Shown in pieces: positions 8,701 to 23,700 of a stretch of DNA of 64,000 nucleotides. The number at the start of each line of letters is the position of its first letter. Position 1 is the first letter of the stretch. This DNA is from Frateuria sp. Soil773 (GTDB taxonomy: Bacteria; Pseudomonadota; Gammaproteobacteria; Xanthomonadales; Rhodanobacteraceae). The notes below the pieces were generated by a model. It searched no databases and was not told the origin of the DNA. It saw only the letters and a list, made by a program, of their open reading frames with translations. The position numbers and the translations under genes are program-made. The stretch covers positions 150,122 to 214,121 of the forward strand of contig NZ_LMSL01000040.1 in assembly GCF_001428405.1 (NCBI RefSeq). Direction: 5' to 3'.

Positions 8701-11700
8701 CGGTCGAGCTTCCCCTGGGCGTGCCCGCCGGGACGGCCCAGCCGGCGGATCAGACCCAGTTGTACCGGTTCACCGCGCAGGCCGGCGAGCACGTCTATTT
8801 CAGGGGCGATGCGCAGCATCGCTACGACGGATCGTGGATTCTGGCCGCCCCCGATGGGAGCATCGTCGCCAGCAGCGGTTCCCTGTACGACGTCACCGAC
8901 ATCGCGCTGTCGCTGTCGGGCGAGTACGTGCTGTCGGTCTGCCCCGGCGCAAGCAACGCATCGTCGGCTTCGCCGATCACTCTCGACTTCGCGCTGGGCC
9001 GCCGCATCGTCAGCGATGCCGCGCTGACCATGGGCCAACTGGTCAACGGCCAGATCACGCAAGCGGGCCAGAGCATCCAGTACGCCTTCACCCTGGATGC
9101 GGCCGCCTCGCTCCTGATGAACCCGCAGCACGGCGTCCAGGCGAGCTGGAGCCTGGTCGGACCGCGCGGGAGCGAAGTATCGCAGCGCAGCTTCGACGAC
9201 AGCAGTACGGGCACCATCCTCGCCCTGCCCCCGGGCACGTACGTGCTCACCATCGGGCGGACCGACCTTTCGACCGGGGCCTTCGCCTTCAGCCTTTCGG
9301 ACATCGGCTCCCTGCCGGCGTTGCCGCTGGGCCAGGATGTGGCGACCACCCTGCCCGCCGGTGGCCGCGTGGCCGCGTATGCCATCGATGTCGGAAGCGA
9401 CGGCGGCGACTATCGGATCGATATGCCTGCGCCGGTCAACAATACCTGGTGGAGCGTGGTCGACGCCCAGGGGCGTACGCTGCAGAACGGCTACGGCGGC
9501 TATGCCGACCAGCCGACGTTCCACCTGGGCAGCGGGCGGTATACGTTGCAGTGGAACACCTATTCGGGTGTGTCGGAGGATCTTCCGCTCACTTTCGCCC
9601 TGCTGCCGATCGTCACCACGTACCAGACGCTGGCGCTGGGAACGCAGGTCGCGGGAACGGTCGCCCAGCCGGGCCAATGCTACGAATACGACTTCAGCCT
9701 CGCCGCGCCGACCATGGCCTTGTTCGACAGCCTGGGCGCGGACGACGGCATCGAGTGGCAGCTCATCGGCCCCACCGGCACGCTGGTGGCCGGCACGGCG
9801 ATGAATGCGTCCGAATCCAATGCAGCGATCCCGCTGCAGGCTATCGGCCATTACCGCTTGCTGGTGACGCCGCGAGGCCATGCCACGGGGACATTCGGTT
9901 TCAACCTGATCGACCTCTCGGCCGTGCCGGCGCTGCCCCAGGGCACCGCGCAGACACTCGCCATCGGCAACTCCACGGTTGCCTATGCGTTCGACGCCCA
10001 TGCGGGCGACTACCTGCACTGGCCCATCGCCAGCGTCGGCACGGGCTCGGTGCGGGCCTGGATACTGGATGCGGACGGCAATCGCGTATTCGGCCCGGAT
10101 GCGGTTGCGCAGGGCGGCCGGTTCAACATCGAGCTCCCCGGCGACGGGCGCTACGTACTGGTGATCGCGGGAGACATCGGAAACGATGCAGGCGCCTCGC
10201 TCGGGTTCACCGCTTCCCTCGTCACGCCCGCAAGCGCCGCACTGGTGCTGGGCAGCGACATGCAAGGCTCGACGGCCGCCGCGGGCGTGCCCGACCATTG
10301 GACGTTCGCGCTGGCGGTGCCTACCCGCGTATTGATCGACGGCCTGGCGGGCCTGGGCCAGCAGTGGACCCTGCAAGGCAGCGACGGCTCCAGCTACGGC
10401 TCCCTGGATGACGCCACGCCGCTGGTGCTGGGGCCCGGCGTCTATTCGCTGGACATCGAGGCAGGCGAAGACGCGGCTGTCGGTTCCTACGCCTTCCGCC
10501 TGCTCGACGTGGCCCAACTGCCCGAGCTGACACCCGGGCAGCCGCTCGATGCCGCCATGACTGCGGGCCACGCCCTCGCCTACCGCGTGTCCAGCACGCT
10601 GGACCTGGCGGCGCTGCAGCTCTCGGTCGCCGGCGGCGACGCCGCCGTCAGCGTCTATGACGCCAACGGCAACCTGCTGGTCGACCGGCAAGGACCGTTC
10701 GACGGGCAATCCATCGCCGAGGCGGTCGGCGCCGGTACCGAGCGCATCATCGTCATCGACGGCGGCGACTCTTCCAGCTACACGGTCACCGTGAGCCAGG
10801 ACGCGGTCAGCGAGGAAACGCTGCCGCACGCCGACTGGGGCGCGATCCTGCGCGGCACGCTGGCCCATGCCGGCGACAGCATCAGCTACCGGATGAAGGT
10901 GGATTTCAACCAGGGGCCGGCAGTGGAGACGCTGCTGCGCGACATCGGTTCCCACGGCATCCACTGGAAACTGGCCGGGCCGGAGGGCGATGCCCCTTGG
11001 CAGGACCAGGACACCGCGCAGTTCTACGACCACAACCTGCCGGCCGGGGACTACCTCCTCACCATCGAGGCCACGGCCGACGACGCGGCCTACGCGCTGC
11101 AGACGATCGATGCGGCACGTGCGCCGCTGGCCGACAGCGGGAGCGTCCAGGCGACCCTGGCGGCCGGCCAGTGCTATGCGGCCTATCGCTACGACCTCGT
11201 CCAGCCCCGCTTGCTGCATATCGCCCTCGACGGCGGGGCCGGCCTCGCCTGGAGCTTGATCGACGCGGATGGCAACCAGGTCGCCAACGGCGATACCACC
11301 GCCCCCGTGGATACCGACCTGCTCGACAACGGCGTCTATACCCTGCTGATCGGCAGGGACGCGTCCGCCAGCGCCGATGCCGTTCCGTTCACGGCGTCGC
11401 TGACCGAGCGGGAACCCGAACTGACGCTGGGCAACATCACCACCGGGCACCTCGAATCCGGAAAGCGCGCGGTCTACCTCGTGGACCTTCCCATCGGCGG
11501 CCGCATCCGCCTGCACGATGCCGGCACCAATGGGAACGTACGCTGGGTCCTGGTTCCGGCTGGCGTCGGCGTGGAAGTGCCTTCCCTGGGCTCGGGCGAA
11601 TCCGGCAGCAATACGTTGGCCTGGGATTACCTGTCCGGCGATTCCGATGATTCGTTTGCCGCCGGCCGGTACGAACTCTACCTGGAGAACGACGACAACT

Positions 11701-14700
11701 ACGGCTCGGCAGACTACGCATTCCAGTTGTTCGACCTTAGCCACGCCCAGGCGCTGCCGGACTCCGGCGCCAGCGGCACGCTGCCCGGAGGCCACTACGC
11801 GGCGACCGCCTACAGCGTGAACGTCCAGCCGGGTACCGGCCTGCATCTGATCCTTGGCAGCGGCAATGCAGACGACTTCGGTTGGAGCCTACTCAACCAG
11901 TGGGGCGGCGTTTATGCAAGCTCGCTTTCCGCCGGCACCTACGACACCGATATATTGCCGGGCGGCACCTATACGCTCTGGATCAACGGCGATGCCCAGG
12001 CGGACTTCGCCTATAGCGTGAGCGCAACGCCGTTTACGCCGCCATCCTGCCAGCCGGGCCAGTTGCTGAGCGGCACCTTGTCCGAGGCCGCCTCGAAGGC
12101 GAGCTACCGCCTGGTCGTTCCCGAAGGGGGGCGCTTCCTGCTCCACGATGCGGGAAGCGCCACTGGCGTCAGCGTCGACATCATGCAGAACGGCAACGTG
12201 TTCACGCACGTCGGCGGCACGGATTCGAGCGGCTACGCATCGACGCCCCGCTGGATCGACCTGCCTGCGGGTACCTACGACATCCGGTTCATCGCCCAGG
12301 GATCGACGCCGGCCGATTACCGCTACGACCTGATCGACTACGCCACGGCGAGCCCGCTGCCGGCGACCGCGCTGGCCGCAACCCTGGCCGCGGGCCAGGA
12401 CGTGGCGCTCTACCGCTTCCATGCCGACGGCCTGACGCCGCTGGATCTCGGCGTCCTCGCCGCCGATCCCGCGACGATCGGCTGGTCGGTCTTCAGCGAA
12501 TACGGCGATGCCGGCACTGACGCCACGGGCGCCTCCGCCACCCTGCCCGCCAAGGGCGACTACACGCTGCTGGTCTATCGCAAGGCGCCGGGCGACCTGG
12601 CACTGGACTATCAGGTGTCGGCGACCGAGCTGGCGATCGAGGCAACGCCTCTCGCGGTAGGTACCAGCCAGACGCTCTCGCTCGCTGCGGAACAGGCCTA
12701 CAGGCAGGATTTCACCTTCAGCCTGGATGCCGCCCGCCGCCTGCTGCTCGTTGCGCCCGCCGCGACCAACGCCAACGTCGACTACGAAATCGTCGACGCC
12801 AACGGCCAGAGCCTGGTCAGCGGCTCGCTTTCCAACCCCGGCGGCAGTCCCTCATGGCTGCTGGCGGGTACCTATACGATCCGCTTCACGGGATCGTCGG
12901 CGACGCAGACGGCGTTCCAATTGCTGGACGCCGATGCAAGCGGCACGCTGCCGGCCAATGCGAACCAGACGATCGCCCTGGCATCCGGGAGCGACCTGCA
13001 GATCCTGAAGATCGGCGGCACCGCCGGCGACACGATCGCCATCAACAGCGTCCTGCTCGGCGGCAACAGCGTCTACTGGACCGTCATGGCCCCGGACGGG
13101 CAGCAGATCGGCAGCGCCTATGCCGACGGCGGCAGCTTCACCTGTCAGCTCACGCAGACGGGCAACTACCTGCTGATCGCCAGGGGAAGCGGCGAAGGAC
13201 AGTCCATCCGCTTCGTCTCGACGCTGCAATCGCATGCGGACCTGCCCGCGCCGGTCGTCTCCGCTCTCGCGCTGGATTCGGCCACGCACGACAGCATCGA
13301 CGCGAACGGAAGCTACGTCCATACCTTCCATCTCGACGCCACGTCGCTGCTGTTCATCGACGGCACCAGCAGCGGCACCGCGGCCTGGAAGCTGGTCGGG
13401 GCCGACGGCCAACTCGCCGGCGGGCGGTTCGGCAATTCTCCGGCGAGCGTTTCGCTTGGCGCCGGAGATTACCAACTGATCGTCGTGAACGAGGGAACCG
13501 GAGCCGTTTCCGCCGATTTCGACGTGACGACGCAGGCCAAGGCCACCGTGCTCGCCGCGGGCAGCAATGTGCCGGGCACGGTCGGCATCTACGCGTTGCC
13601 GCTTTCCGCAGGCAAGGACTATGAACTGGTCAGCGGCAACGGCGTTTCCTATGCGCTCTATCGTCCGGACCTGGGCTTCTACGGCTCCCGCTCCGACGGA
13701 GGCAGCAGCGAAGGCGGCTTTGGAAGCGGCGCGCGGCTGCAGGTGAGCCCCGATGCCGACGCCGTGTGGTACGTGGTGGTCCAGCGCTCGTACGGCGATA
13801 CGGCCGTCTTTGTCGACCAGCCCTCGGCGATGGCGTTGAACCAGCCGCAGGACGGCGAACTGGCGGGCGGCTTCCTCGACGTACGCACGCTGTCGCTGGA
13901 TAGCGACCAGCCCGTCTACTTCTATTCCACGGACGGCATCTCGTCCCTGCACATCTCGGGCGCAGGCATCGACAGGGATATCACCTTCGGGTACGGCCAG
14001 GAGGGCACCTTCCTCAACCTGGCCAAGGGCGACTACCGGATCGAGTTGAACGGCAACTCGAATTCGAGCGGGTACAGCTCGGGTTCGACCCCCTATGTCC
14101 TGTACGCGCTGAGCGCAAAGGACATCCCCACGCTCACCGCCGATACGGCGGCCAGCGTGACGCTGGCCGACCCGGACCAGGTCGTGCTGACCAGCTTCGA
14201 GGGCCAGCAAGGGCAGCGGCTCTACTACGTGCCGGATGCGGGCACTCCGTACGATGCGGAATGGACCCTGCTGGACGCACACGGAAACCACCTTGCGAAC
14301 GGTGAAGGGGATTTCGCTTCCGTGCTGCCGGCGCTGCCTGCCGACGGCGTCTACTACATGCGCTGGGACGTCTGGAACAAGGATGCCACGGGGAGCGTTA
14401 CCTGCGGCTTCAAGCTCTCCAGCAGCCTGGCGGCGCTGGATCCCGCATCACTTGGCGACGTCCTGCAGATCGCGCCAGGGTCCGGGCGCACGTCCGTCTA
14501 TCGCATCACCCTGGATGCGCCCACGCAGTTGATCCTCGCTCCGCAACTGACCGGGGCCGACAGCGATACGGATTTCTACTGGGAGCTGGACACGCTCGAC
14601 GGCTCCAGCTGGGGAAGCGATACCACGCTGGCCAACCCGGGCTCGCAGATGCTGGCCCTGGCAGCCGGCACCTACATCTTCAACGTCGGGCAGTATGGCG

Positions 14701-17700
14701 CCGGCGCGCTGACCCTCAGGCTCATCGACGGGCTGCAGGTGCCGGAAGTGGTGCCGAACCAGCCGGAAGCCCTGTCGCTTCCCCCCGGCACGACCCAGGT
14801 CTTCGGATTCAATGCGCTCGCCGGTACCGCCCTGCAGTACACCCCGGGCGACCTGGGCGCACTGCAAGGGCATTGGGTGCTGCTCGATCCCGACGGCAAT
14901 GTCGTTCAGGCGGCCGACCTTTCGGCGGCGACGGCATTGCAGATCAGGGACACGGGGCATTACCTGCTGCTGTGCCAGGCGGATGCGGGAAGCGCGGCCG
15001 ACGGGCGGCTGCAGTTCTCGCTCACGGGGGGGATCACGCCGGGAACCGGCACGCCGCAGCAGTCGATCCAGCTTGGTGAGCCGGTCGAACTGGCTTCTGG
15101 CGAGACGGCCTCCTTCACGGTCGCCACTGCAACCCACGTGCTGGTGGATTTTCCGTCGTCCCCCGGCTACGGGCAGTACTGGGCCATCCTGAGGGATGGC
15201 CAGGTCGTCTGGAGCAGCCAGACCTACACCCCGTCGCTTGCCAGGGAGGAGAGCGATTCCGAATCCGGCTATGTCGTCGAATTGACGGAAGGCGACTACC
15301 AGCTCGCCTTCACGGGCAACTCGAACAGCAGCAACGGTTACGTGCGACTGCTCGATCTGGGCCTGGCACCCACCATCGCCGCCGGGACGGCAGTGACCGG
15401 AAGCGCTTTCATCGGGGTTGCGAGCGCCTACAGCTTCCAGGCGGCAGCCGGAGACAACCTCGTCGTACAGTCCGACGAGAGCGACATCGTCTGGACGGTC
15501 TACGACGAATTCGGCCATCTCGTCGGGCAGGCGGCCAGCGGCAGCCAGGTAAGCCACCTGCCGCGCACCGGCAAGTACTACCTCGTGCGCGATACCGACT
15601 CCTCCGGCGGCGGAGAGGCCGTGGCCGATACGGGCAGTGCCGTCGACTTCAGCTTCTCGATAAGCCTGAACCGGTCCGTCCCGGTATTGACGATCGGGCA
15701 GCAGGCCGACGGCATCCTCGACAGCAACGGCGAACTCGCCTACCGGTTCGTTTCATCCGCGGCTTCGACGCTCTGGCTCTCGTCGATGGACAGTTGGCCG
15801 TCGGTCTCCGCGCAGATTTACGACAGCCACGGCGTGCTCGTCTATGACGGCCAATCCAGCCGGGGCTTCGACCGTCCGATCCTGCTGCCTGCCGGCGGCA
15901 GCTATACCCTGCTCTTGCGCGGCGATTCCGGGCAAGACGATGCCGGCAGGGACATCCACATCCTGCTCGGCGACATAAGCGCCGCGGCAACGATTGCGAC
16001 AGGCGACGCGGTCACCGGCAGCTACGATCCGGCCGCGGGCGTCGTCGCCTATCGCCTGGACATGCCGCAGGCGGGCGACTTCAGCTTCGTGGGAGTCGCG
16101 GGCAACAACGGAAACCTGCGCTGGAAGCTCCTGTCGCCCTATGGCGTCGAACTGGCGTCCGGATACGCCAACGCGAACAGCCCGCCCTATGCCCTGGCGG
16201 CAGGCAGCTACCTGCTGGTCATCGACGGCGAAGGCTATGTAAGCGCCCCGGCGGACTACCAGTTCACCGCCGGCGGAGCCATGCCCGCCATCCCGCTCGG
16301 CAGCCTCATCACCGGAACGCTGCCGCAGTACGTGACCACGCAATACAAGGTGCATTTCGACGCGGACGCGGTGCTGGCCTTCGAGAGCTCCGGCACGTCG
16401 CTCACCTGGCAGCTGACCGGTGCTACCGGAACGGTCTTCTCCCAGGGCACGGGCGCCTATTTCGGCAAGATCGCCGCCGGCGACTACATTCTCACCGTCA
16501 GGAACAGCTACTACAGCAACGCGTCCTACAGCTTCCGCATCCTCGACGTCGGCGCCTCCGCCAGCGCCGAGCCACTGCCCGAAAACGTGGCGGTCGACAC
16601 CAGCCCCGCACTGCAGACCGGCGTGAAGATCTACCGCTTCGACGCGACGGCGGGAGCGAAGTACTTCCTCGACGTCCTTTCCAACAGCGGCGTCGGCTAC
16701 GGCAACTCCCCGCGCTGGACCCTGCTGGATCCGCAGGGCCATGCGGTCTTCGGTCCGACCAGCATGGCCTACTACTCCAGCGGCTACGACGTCGATCTCG
16801 GGACGCTGGCGCAAGGCGGCACCTATACCCTGATCGTGGAAGGAGCGAATACCACCGGTACGGCACCCGACGTCAAATTCCGCCTGGTCAGGGTCCCCGA
16901 GTACCCCACGGTGATCCTGGACACGCTGGTGGCCAACCCGGGTCCCGACCTCGCCGTCAACAGCATCGTGCTGAATCCCGCCACCGACCTGCACACCGGC
17001 CAGGACGTAGACGTGCAGTGGGTGCTGGAGAACCGCGGCATGCTGTCCACCGGCGGCAACTGGACCGACCGCATCGTCGTGCGCAACACCGAGACCGGGG
17101 CGATCATCGCCGACCTGAGCGTGCCCTACGACGCTGCGGCGTACGGGACGCTGGATGCCGGCCAGTCGATCACGCGCCACGTCACCCTGCACCTGCCCGA
17201 CGGCACCGTCGGCGCCGGCCATCTCAGCATCACGGTGCTCGCCGATGCCGACAACGTGCTGAAGGAAAGCAATGCCAGCGGCACCGCCGAGGGCAACAAC
17301 GCACTTACGACCGAGGTCGACGTCGCGCTCGCGCCCTACCCCGACCTGGCCGTTCAGGACCTGACGCTGCAGCCTTCCGGCGCATTCGAGCCCGGCCAGA
17401 CCGTCCAGGTCGGCTGGACGACGGCGAATCTGGGGACATTGCCGGTATCGGCCCCCTGGAGCGAGACGCTGGAGGTGCGCAACCTGTCGACCGGCAAGCT
17501 GGTCGCCAGCTTCACGCTGCGCGATACGCTGGATGCCGGTCCGCTCGATCCCGGCGCCAGCCGCCAGCGCAGCGGCAGCTTCGTATGGCCGGCGGGAGTG
17601 GATGCCGCCGGCAATTTCTCGATCCGCGTCGTCGCCGACAGCCTGGGCGAGATTCCCGAGGGCAATGCCGATGGCACGGCCGAGACGAACAACGTGGCCG

Positions 17701-20700
17701 AAATCCGCCAGCCGGTCGGTCCGGACCTGCTGGTGAGGAACCTGCAGGTTTCCAGCACCGACGTCAAGGCCGGCGGACTGGTCACCATCACCTGGAACGA
17801 CTGCAACGACGGCAGCAGCGCCGCCGCCGCGGCGTTCAGCGACCGCATCCGGGTGACGCGCGCTGACTCGGGACTGGTCCTGCTCGACACCAGCCTGCTG
17901 TACGACCCCATGGCCAGCAGCGGCGGCCAGCTCAACGGGTCGATCGAACCCGGCACCCTGCGCCAGCGCAGCTTCACCTTCCGCCTGCCCGACGGGCTCA
18001 AGGGCACGGGCAACCTCGTCATCACGGTCACCGCCGACCAGAACACCGCCGGCCTGGGCGTGATCTACGAGACCAATCTCACCCACGACGCCGAAACGAA
18101 CAATGCCGCCGATACCCTCACGGTGTCGGCGGCCGTGCCCTATGCCGACCTCACGGCCAGCCAGGTCAGCGCGCCGGCCGCGGCGATCGGGGCAAGCGCG
18201 ATCACCGTGGGATGGAACGTGAGCAACCGCGGACAGGCGGCGACGTCGGCGGACGCCTGGACCGACGAGATCATCCTCAGCACCGACAGCGTCATCGGCA
18301 ACGGCGACGACGTGGTGATCGGCCACGTCCGCCACCAGGGGGCGCTCGCCGTCGGCGAAAGCTACGCGCAGACCGCGACGGTGAACCTGCCGCGGCTGGC
18401 CGACGGGCGCTACTACATCGCCGTGCGCAGCGATGCCGACGGCGAAGTCCTGCAGCCCGATACCCGGTCCGACACCGTCAGTGCCGCCGTGCCCGTCGAC
18501 GTCGCCGCCGCGTATGCGGACCTCGGCGTCGTTTCCGTCAGTGCGCCGGCCGCCGCGCAGAGCGGCGAGAACATCCTCGTCACCTGGCAGGTCCGCAACA
18601 CAGGCAACGCGCCGACGGACCTGTCGCTCTGGAACGACCGCGTGGTGCTCTCGCGCGACGGCAAGCTGTCGGCCGACGACATCGTGCTGGCCGGCTCGGT
18701 CGTCCATGCCGGCGTGCTGGCCGTAGGCGACAGCTATACCGCCACCGCCACCCTGACCCTGCCGCGCGACCTGACCGGCGACTATTTCGTGCTGGTCTAC
18801 ACGAACCTCAACGACGGCGTCTACGAGAAGGGGCTCACCGCGAACAACCTCGCCTCCGCGCCGCTGACGGTCGCGCTGGCGCCCGTGGCGAACCTCACGG
18901 TCGATGCCGTCGACGGCCCGGCCGCCGTGCGCCCGGGCGATACGGTGACGCTCGCCTACACGGCGCACAACACCGGCAATGCCGATGCCGTGGGGGCCTG
19001 GCGCGACCGCATCTACCTGGAGGCCGGCAACGGCACGCTGGTGGAGGTCGCGAGCCGCTTCTACACCGATGGCCTGGCTGCCGGCGCCAGCGCGGCGCGC
19101 ACGATGAGCTTCACCCTGCCCGCCGGACTCGCCGAGGGAAGCTACACCTGGGTGGTGCGCACCGACGTCGACGATACGGTGTACGAGCGCGACGGCGAAG
19201 CCGACAACCTGGCCCGCGGCGGGGCCGTGGCCGTGGCGCGCCCGGATCTGGCCGTCGGTGCGGTCAGCGGCCCGGGGCTGGCACAGTCCGGCACGACCAT
19301 CCATGTCGACTGGACGGTGACCAACCATGGCGGCCTGGCCTCGGGCGGCTGGGTCGACCAGGTGTTCATCTCGCGCGACGGCGTGCTGACCAAGCTCGCC
19401 GAAGTCGCCCATGCGGACCCGCTGGCCGGCGGCGCCAGCTACACCGCCGGCGCGGATCTCGCCTTGCCGCTGGCGTACAACGGCGAATACGAGATCGTCG
19501 TGGTCACCGATGCCACCCAGGTGCTCGATGACCATTCGCGCACCGACAACACCGCCAGGCAGGCGCTGGCGGTGGAGATGGCGCCCTACGCCGACCTGGC
19601 CGTGAGCGCCGTGCAGGCGCCGGCCACGCTGATCGCCGACCCCGCCACGCTGGACGTGAGCTGGACGGTGACCAACCAGGGTACCGGCGCCGGCGCCACG
19701 AGCCAGTGGACCGACAAGGTCATCCTGTCCGGCAACGACGTGCTCGGCGACGGCGACGATCGCGTGATCGGCACCGTGCTGCACGACGGCTCGCTTGCCG
19801 TCGGCGCGTCCTACACCGGGCGGCTGAGCATCATGCTGCCTCCGGGCACGACCGGGCGCTACAAGCTGTTCGTGGTGACCGATGCGGCGGCCGCGGTGTT
19901 CGAGAACGGCGCCCGCGCCAACAATACGGCCGAGGTCGACCACACGGTCGACGTGATGCCCAAGCCCTACGCGGATCTTCAGGTGCAGTCCGTCTCCGCG
20001 CAGGGCGACGCCGTCAGCGGCCGGCCGCTGCAGGTGAGCTGGACGGTGACCAACCAGGGCATCGGCATCACCGACAGCGCCGAGTGGTCCGACCAGGTGT
20101 GGCTGAGCAGCAACCCCGACGGCACCGGCGTGGTGGCGCAGTTCGGCAGCGCCAACCACATCGGCCAGTTGGCGGTGGGCGACAGCTATACGCGCAGCAT
20201 CAACGTCACCCTGCCCAACGGCATCCAGGGCAACTACTACCTCAACGTGCGCACGGGCGGGCCGTTCGAGTTCGTCTACGGCAACAACGACACCGGCCAC
20301 AGCGTGTCGATCCCGGTCGTGCTGGCGCCCTCGCCCGACCTGGTCGTGCAGTCGGCCAGCATCTCGCCGGCGTCGCCGGACAGCGCCGCGGCGGACGGCG
20401 GCCTGCTCGAAGGCGCCCTGGTCGACGTCGCCTGGACGGTGAGCAACCAGGGCCAGGCCGACGCGGTGGGCCCATGGGTCGATACCGTCAAGCTGGTACC
20501 CACGAGCGGAACCGGCTCGCCCATCGTGCTAGGCACCTTCACCTACGACCGGCCGCTCGGCGCCGGCATCAGCTATACGCGAACGGAACAGTTGCGCCTG
20601 CCCGCGAAGATCGAAGGGCTGTACCGCCTGGAGGTGATCACCAACGCCAACTTCGGCGGCAGCGGCGCCCAGGTGTACGAATACGGCGCCGCCGGCAGCA

Positions 20701-23700
20701 ACAACGTCCTTATCGCCAGCAACCCCACGCCGGTCAGCCTGCAGCCGCGTCCCGACCTGCAGGTGGGCGCGGTCACCCTTCCGGCCCACGTCGCGGCCGG
20801 CACCAGCGTCGGCATCCAGTACACCGTCACCAACATGGGCACGGTACCCGCCAGCGGCCACTGGCGCGACAAGGTCTATCTCTCGCTCGACGGCACGCTC
20901 AGCGGCGACGACCAGCTCGTGGGCACGTTCGACAACGGCAGCGCGCTCGCGCCGACCGAGAGCTACTCCAATACCACCGGCACGATCGACATCCCGATCC
21001 AGTTCCGCGGCGATGCCTACCTGATCGTGGTGGCCGACGCCGGCAACGCGGTCGACGAGTATCCGAACGACGGCAACAACGCCAAGGCGGTGCATTTCTA
21101 CGTCGATCCGGTGCCGTTCGCCGACCTGGTCACCAGCAACGTCACCGCACCCGACCAGGCCGTGCACGGCGGCACCATCGACGTGCGCTACAAGGTCAGC
21201 AACCTCGGCAGCGCCACCACCCGCGGCCTCACCGCGGACGTCGACAGCTGGACCGACACGGTATGGCTGGCCAAGGATCCGCGCCGCCCGGGCGCCAACA
21301 AGGGCGACGTGCTGCTGGGCTCGGTGGTGCATACCGGCAACCTCGCCGTGGGCGAGGACTACCTGGGCGACATGCAGGTCACCATTCCGGACGGCACGCT
21401 CAGCGGCCAGTACTACGTCACCGTCTGGAGCAACACCTACGGCACCATCCTGGAAGACACGCTGGCGTCCAACATCAACCCGGACGACCCCAACCAGGTC
21501 AACAACAACGACTACAAGGGCCGGGCCATCAGCGTGCTGGGCATCACCCCGCCCGACCTGGTGGTGACCCAGGTGGTCGCGCCGCCGAGCATCGACGCCG
21601 GCACCGTCGTCGACTTCAGCTACATCGTGCAGAACCAGGGCGACCTGTACACCGGCGGCTGGACCGACACCGTCTACGTGGCCGACAACGCGGACCTGAG
21701 CAAGGCCACGCACATCTGGACCATCGGCAGCTACACGCAGAACCGCACGCTCAACAACGGCGAGAAGTACACCGTCAGCCAGAGCGTGCAACTGGCGCCG
21801 GACATCACCGGCAGCTACATCATCGTCAAGACCGACGCGCTCGGCCAGGTGCGCGAGCTCAACGATGGCAACAATGCCACGCCGCTCGCGGCCGCCGTCG
21901 TTCCGCATCCGGCCGACCTGCAGGTCACTTCGGTGCAGGTGCAGCCGCAGAACTATTCCGGCGAACCGACCCCGATCACCTGGACCGTCACCAACCAGGG
22001 CGGCGCGGTATGGCCGGGGACGGCCAGCTGGCTGGACTCGGTGTTCATCAGCACCGACCCCACCTTCATCCCCAGCCGCGCCAAGTTGCTGGGCCGCTTC
22101 GAGCACCAGAACGTCAACGGCCTGCCCGCCGGCGGCAGCTATTCGACCACGGCCAATGTGCAATTGCCGGCAGGCACGAACGGCCGCTACTACATCTACG
22201 TGATCACCGACGCCACGCGCGACAACCAGAATCCCGCGCGGGCCGCCGATGAAATCAACAGCGGCGGCGACAACGCCTGGCCGCTCGGCTTCTACCGGAC
22301 ATCGGTCTACGAAGGCACGCAGAATACGAACAACGTGGGCGGCAGCCCGCTGGACATCACCTACCGCGAGGCCGACCTGCAGATCGACAGCATCCAGGTC
22401 TCCAACCCCGCGCCCAAGTCCGGCGACCAGATCACCGTCACCTGGGTCGTGACCAACCGCGGCAACCGCGCCACCCGCGTCAGCCAGTGGAACGACGGCG
22501 TGTACCTGTCCAACGACAGCTCGCTGGACGTCACCGACTACCCGCTGGTGGAAGGCTCGCTCTACGACAACCCCGGCCGCGTCAAGGCCGTGTCCCTGCT
22601 CGACGACCAGGGCAAGCCGCGCTTCCTGCAGCCGGGCGAGTCGTACACGATGTCGGCCACGTTCCACCTGCCGCAATCGATCAGCGGCAACTACAACATC
22701 ATCGTCAAGGCCGACACCTCCACGGTGAAGGACTGGTACTACAGCGAACCCAGCTCGATCCGCGACGGCCTGGACGTGGTCATCGGCGACGGCCCCGGCG
22801 CGGTGCTGGAGTTCCAGGACGAAGGCAACAACGTCTCGTCGATCGCGCTGCCGATCACCCTGGCCACGCCGCCCGACCTGCAGGTCAGCCTGGTCGACGC
22901 GCCGGCCACGGTGGTGGCGGGCCAGGGCTTCACCGTCGACTACCACGTGGCCAACGCGGGCGGCGACACGCCCAGCGACCAGGGCCAGTGGAACGACCTG
23001 ATCTACCTCTCGCGCGACCGCTTCCTGGACGTCAACCAGGACCGCTACCTGGGCTACCTCGCCCATACCGGCGGCCTGGCCGCCGGCGGCGGCTACGACG
23101 GCCGCTTCACCGTCACCGCGCCGCGCGACCTGGACGGCCCGTACTACGTGTTCGTCGTCACCGATCCGGCGCGCGCCTTCGGCGCCGGCCCGTACGGCAA
23201 GGTGATGGAGTTCGGCAACGACCAGAACAACGCCACCGCCGCGCCGCAGCCGATGCTGGTCAAGACGCCGCCGCCGGCCGACCTGAAGGTCACCGGCGTC
23301 ACCGTGCCGCCGCAGGCCCAGGTGGGCGACCAGGTGACGGTGGACTACACCATCGTCAACGACTCCACCAACCCGGCCTACGGGCAGTGGACGGACGCGA
23401 TCTACCTGTCGATGGACAACGTCTGGGGCCTGGACGACATCCTGCTGGGCAAGGTCGTGCACAACGGCGATCTTGCCGGCGGCGCCAGCTACAGCGGCAA
23501 GCTCACCGCGCAGTTGCCGCCGCTGAAGGACGGCAACTGGCGCATCGTGGTGCGCCCCGACCTGTACAACGAGGTCTACGAAGGCGGCATCAGCTACGGC
23601 CCGGACGGCCTGGTGATGGCGCCGGGCGAAGCCAACAACCTCACCGCCTCGGCCGCCACCATCCAGACCCGGGTGCCGCCGCTGGCGATCGCCAGCCCGC

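Noticed and set aside
6359-10411. Overlapping plus-strand open frame of 1,350 codons inside the giant gene
   Set aside because: Arg/Pro/Gly-rich out-of-frame translation typical of GC-rich shadow frames.
5397-11846. Open frame of 2,149 codons on the minus strand, and similar ones at 20529-26732 and 38634-44033
   Set aside because: They lie antisense to the giant gene and reflect its extreme GC bias and repetitive codons; the translations are low-complexity Arg/Gly/Val/Ala-rich and match no domain.
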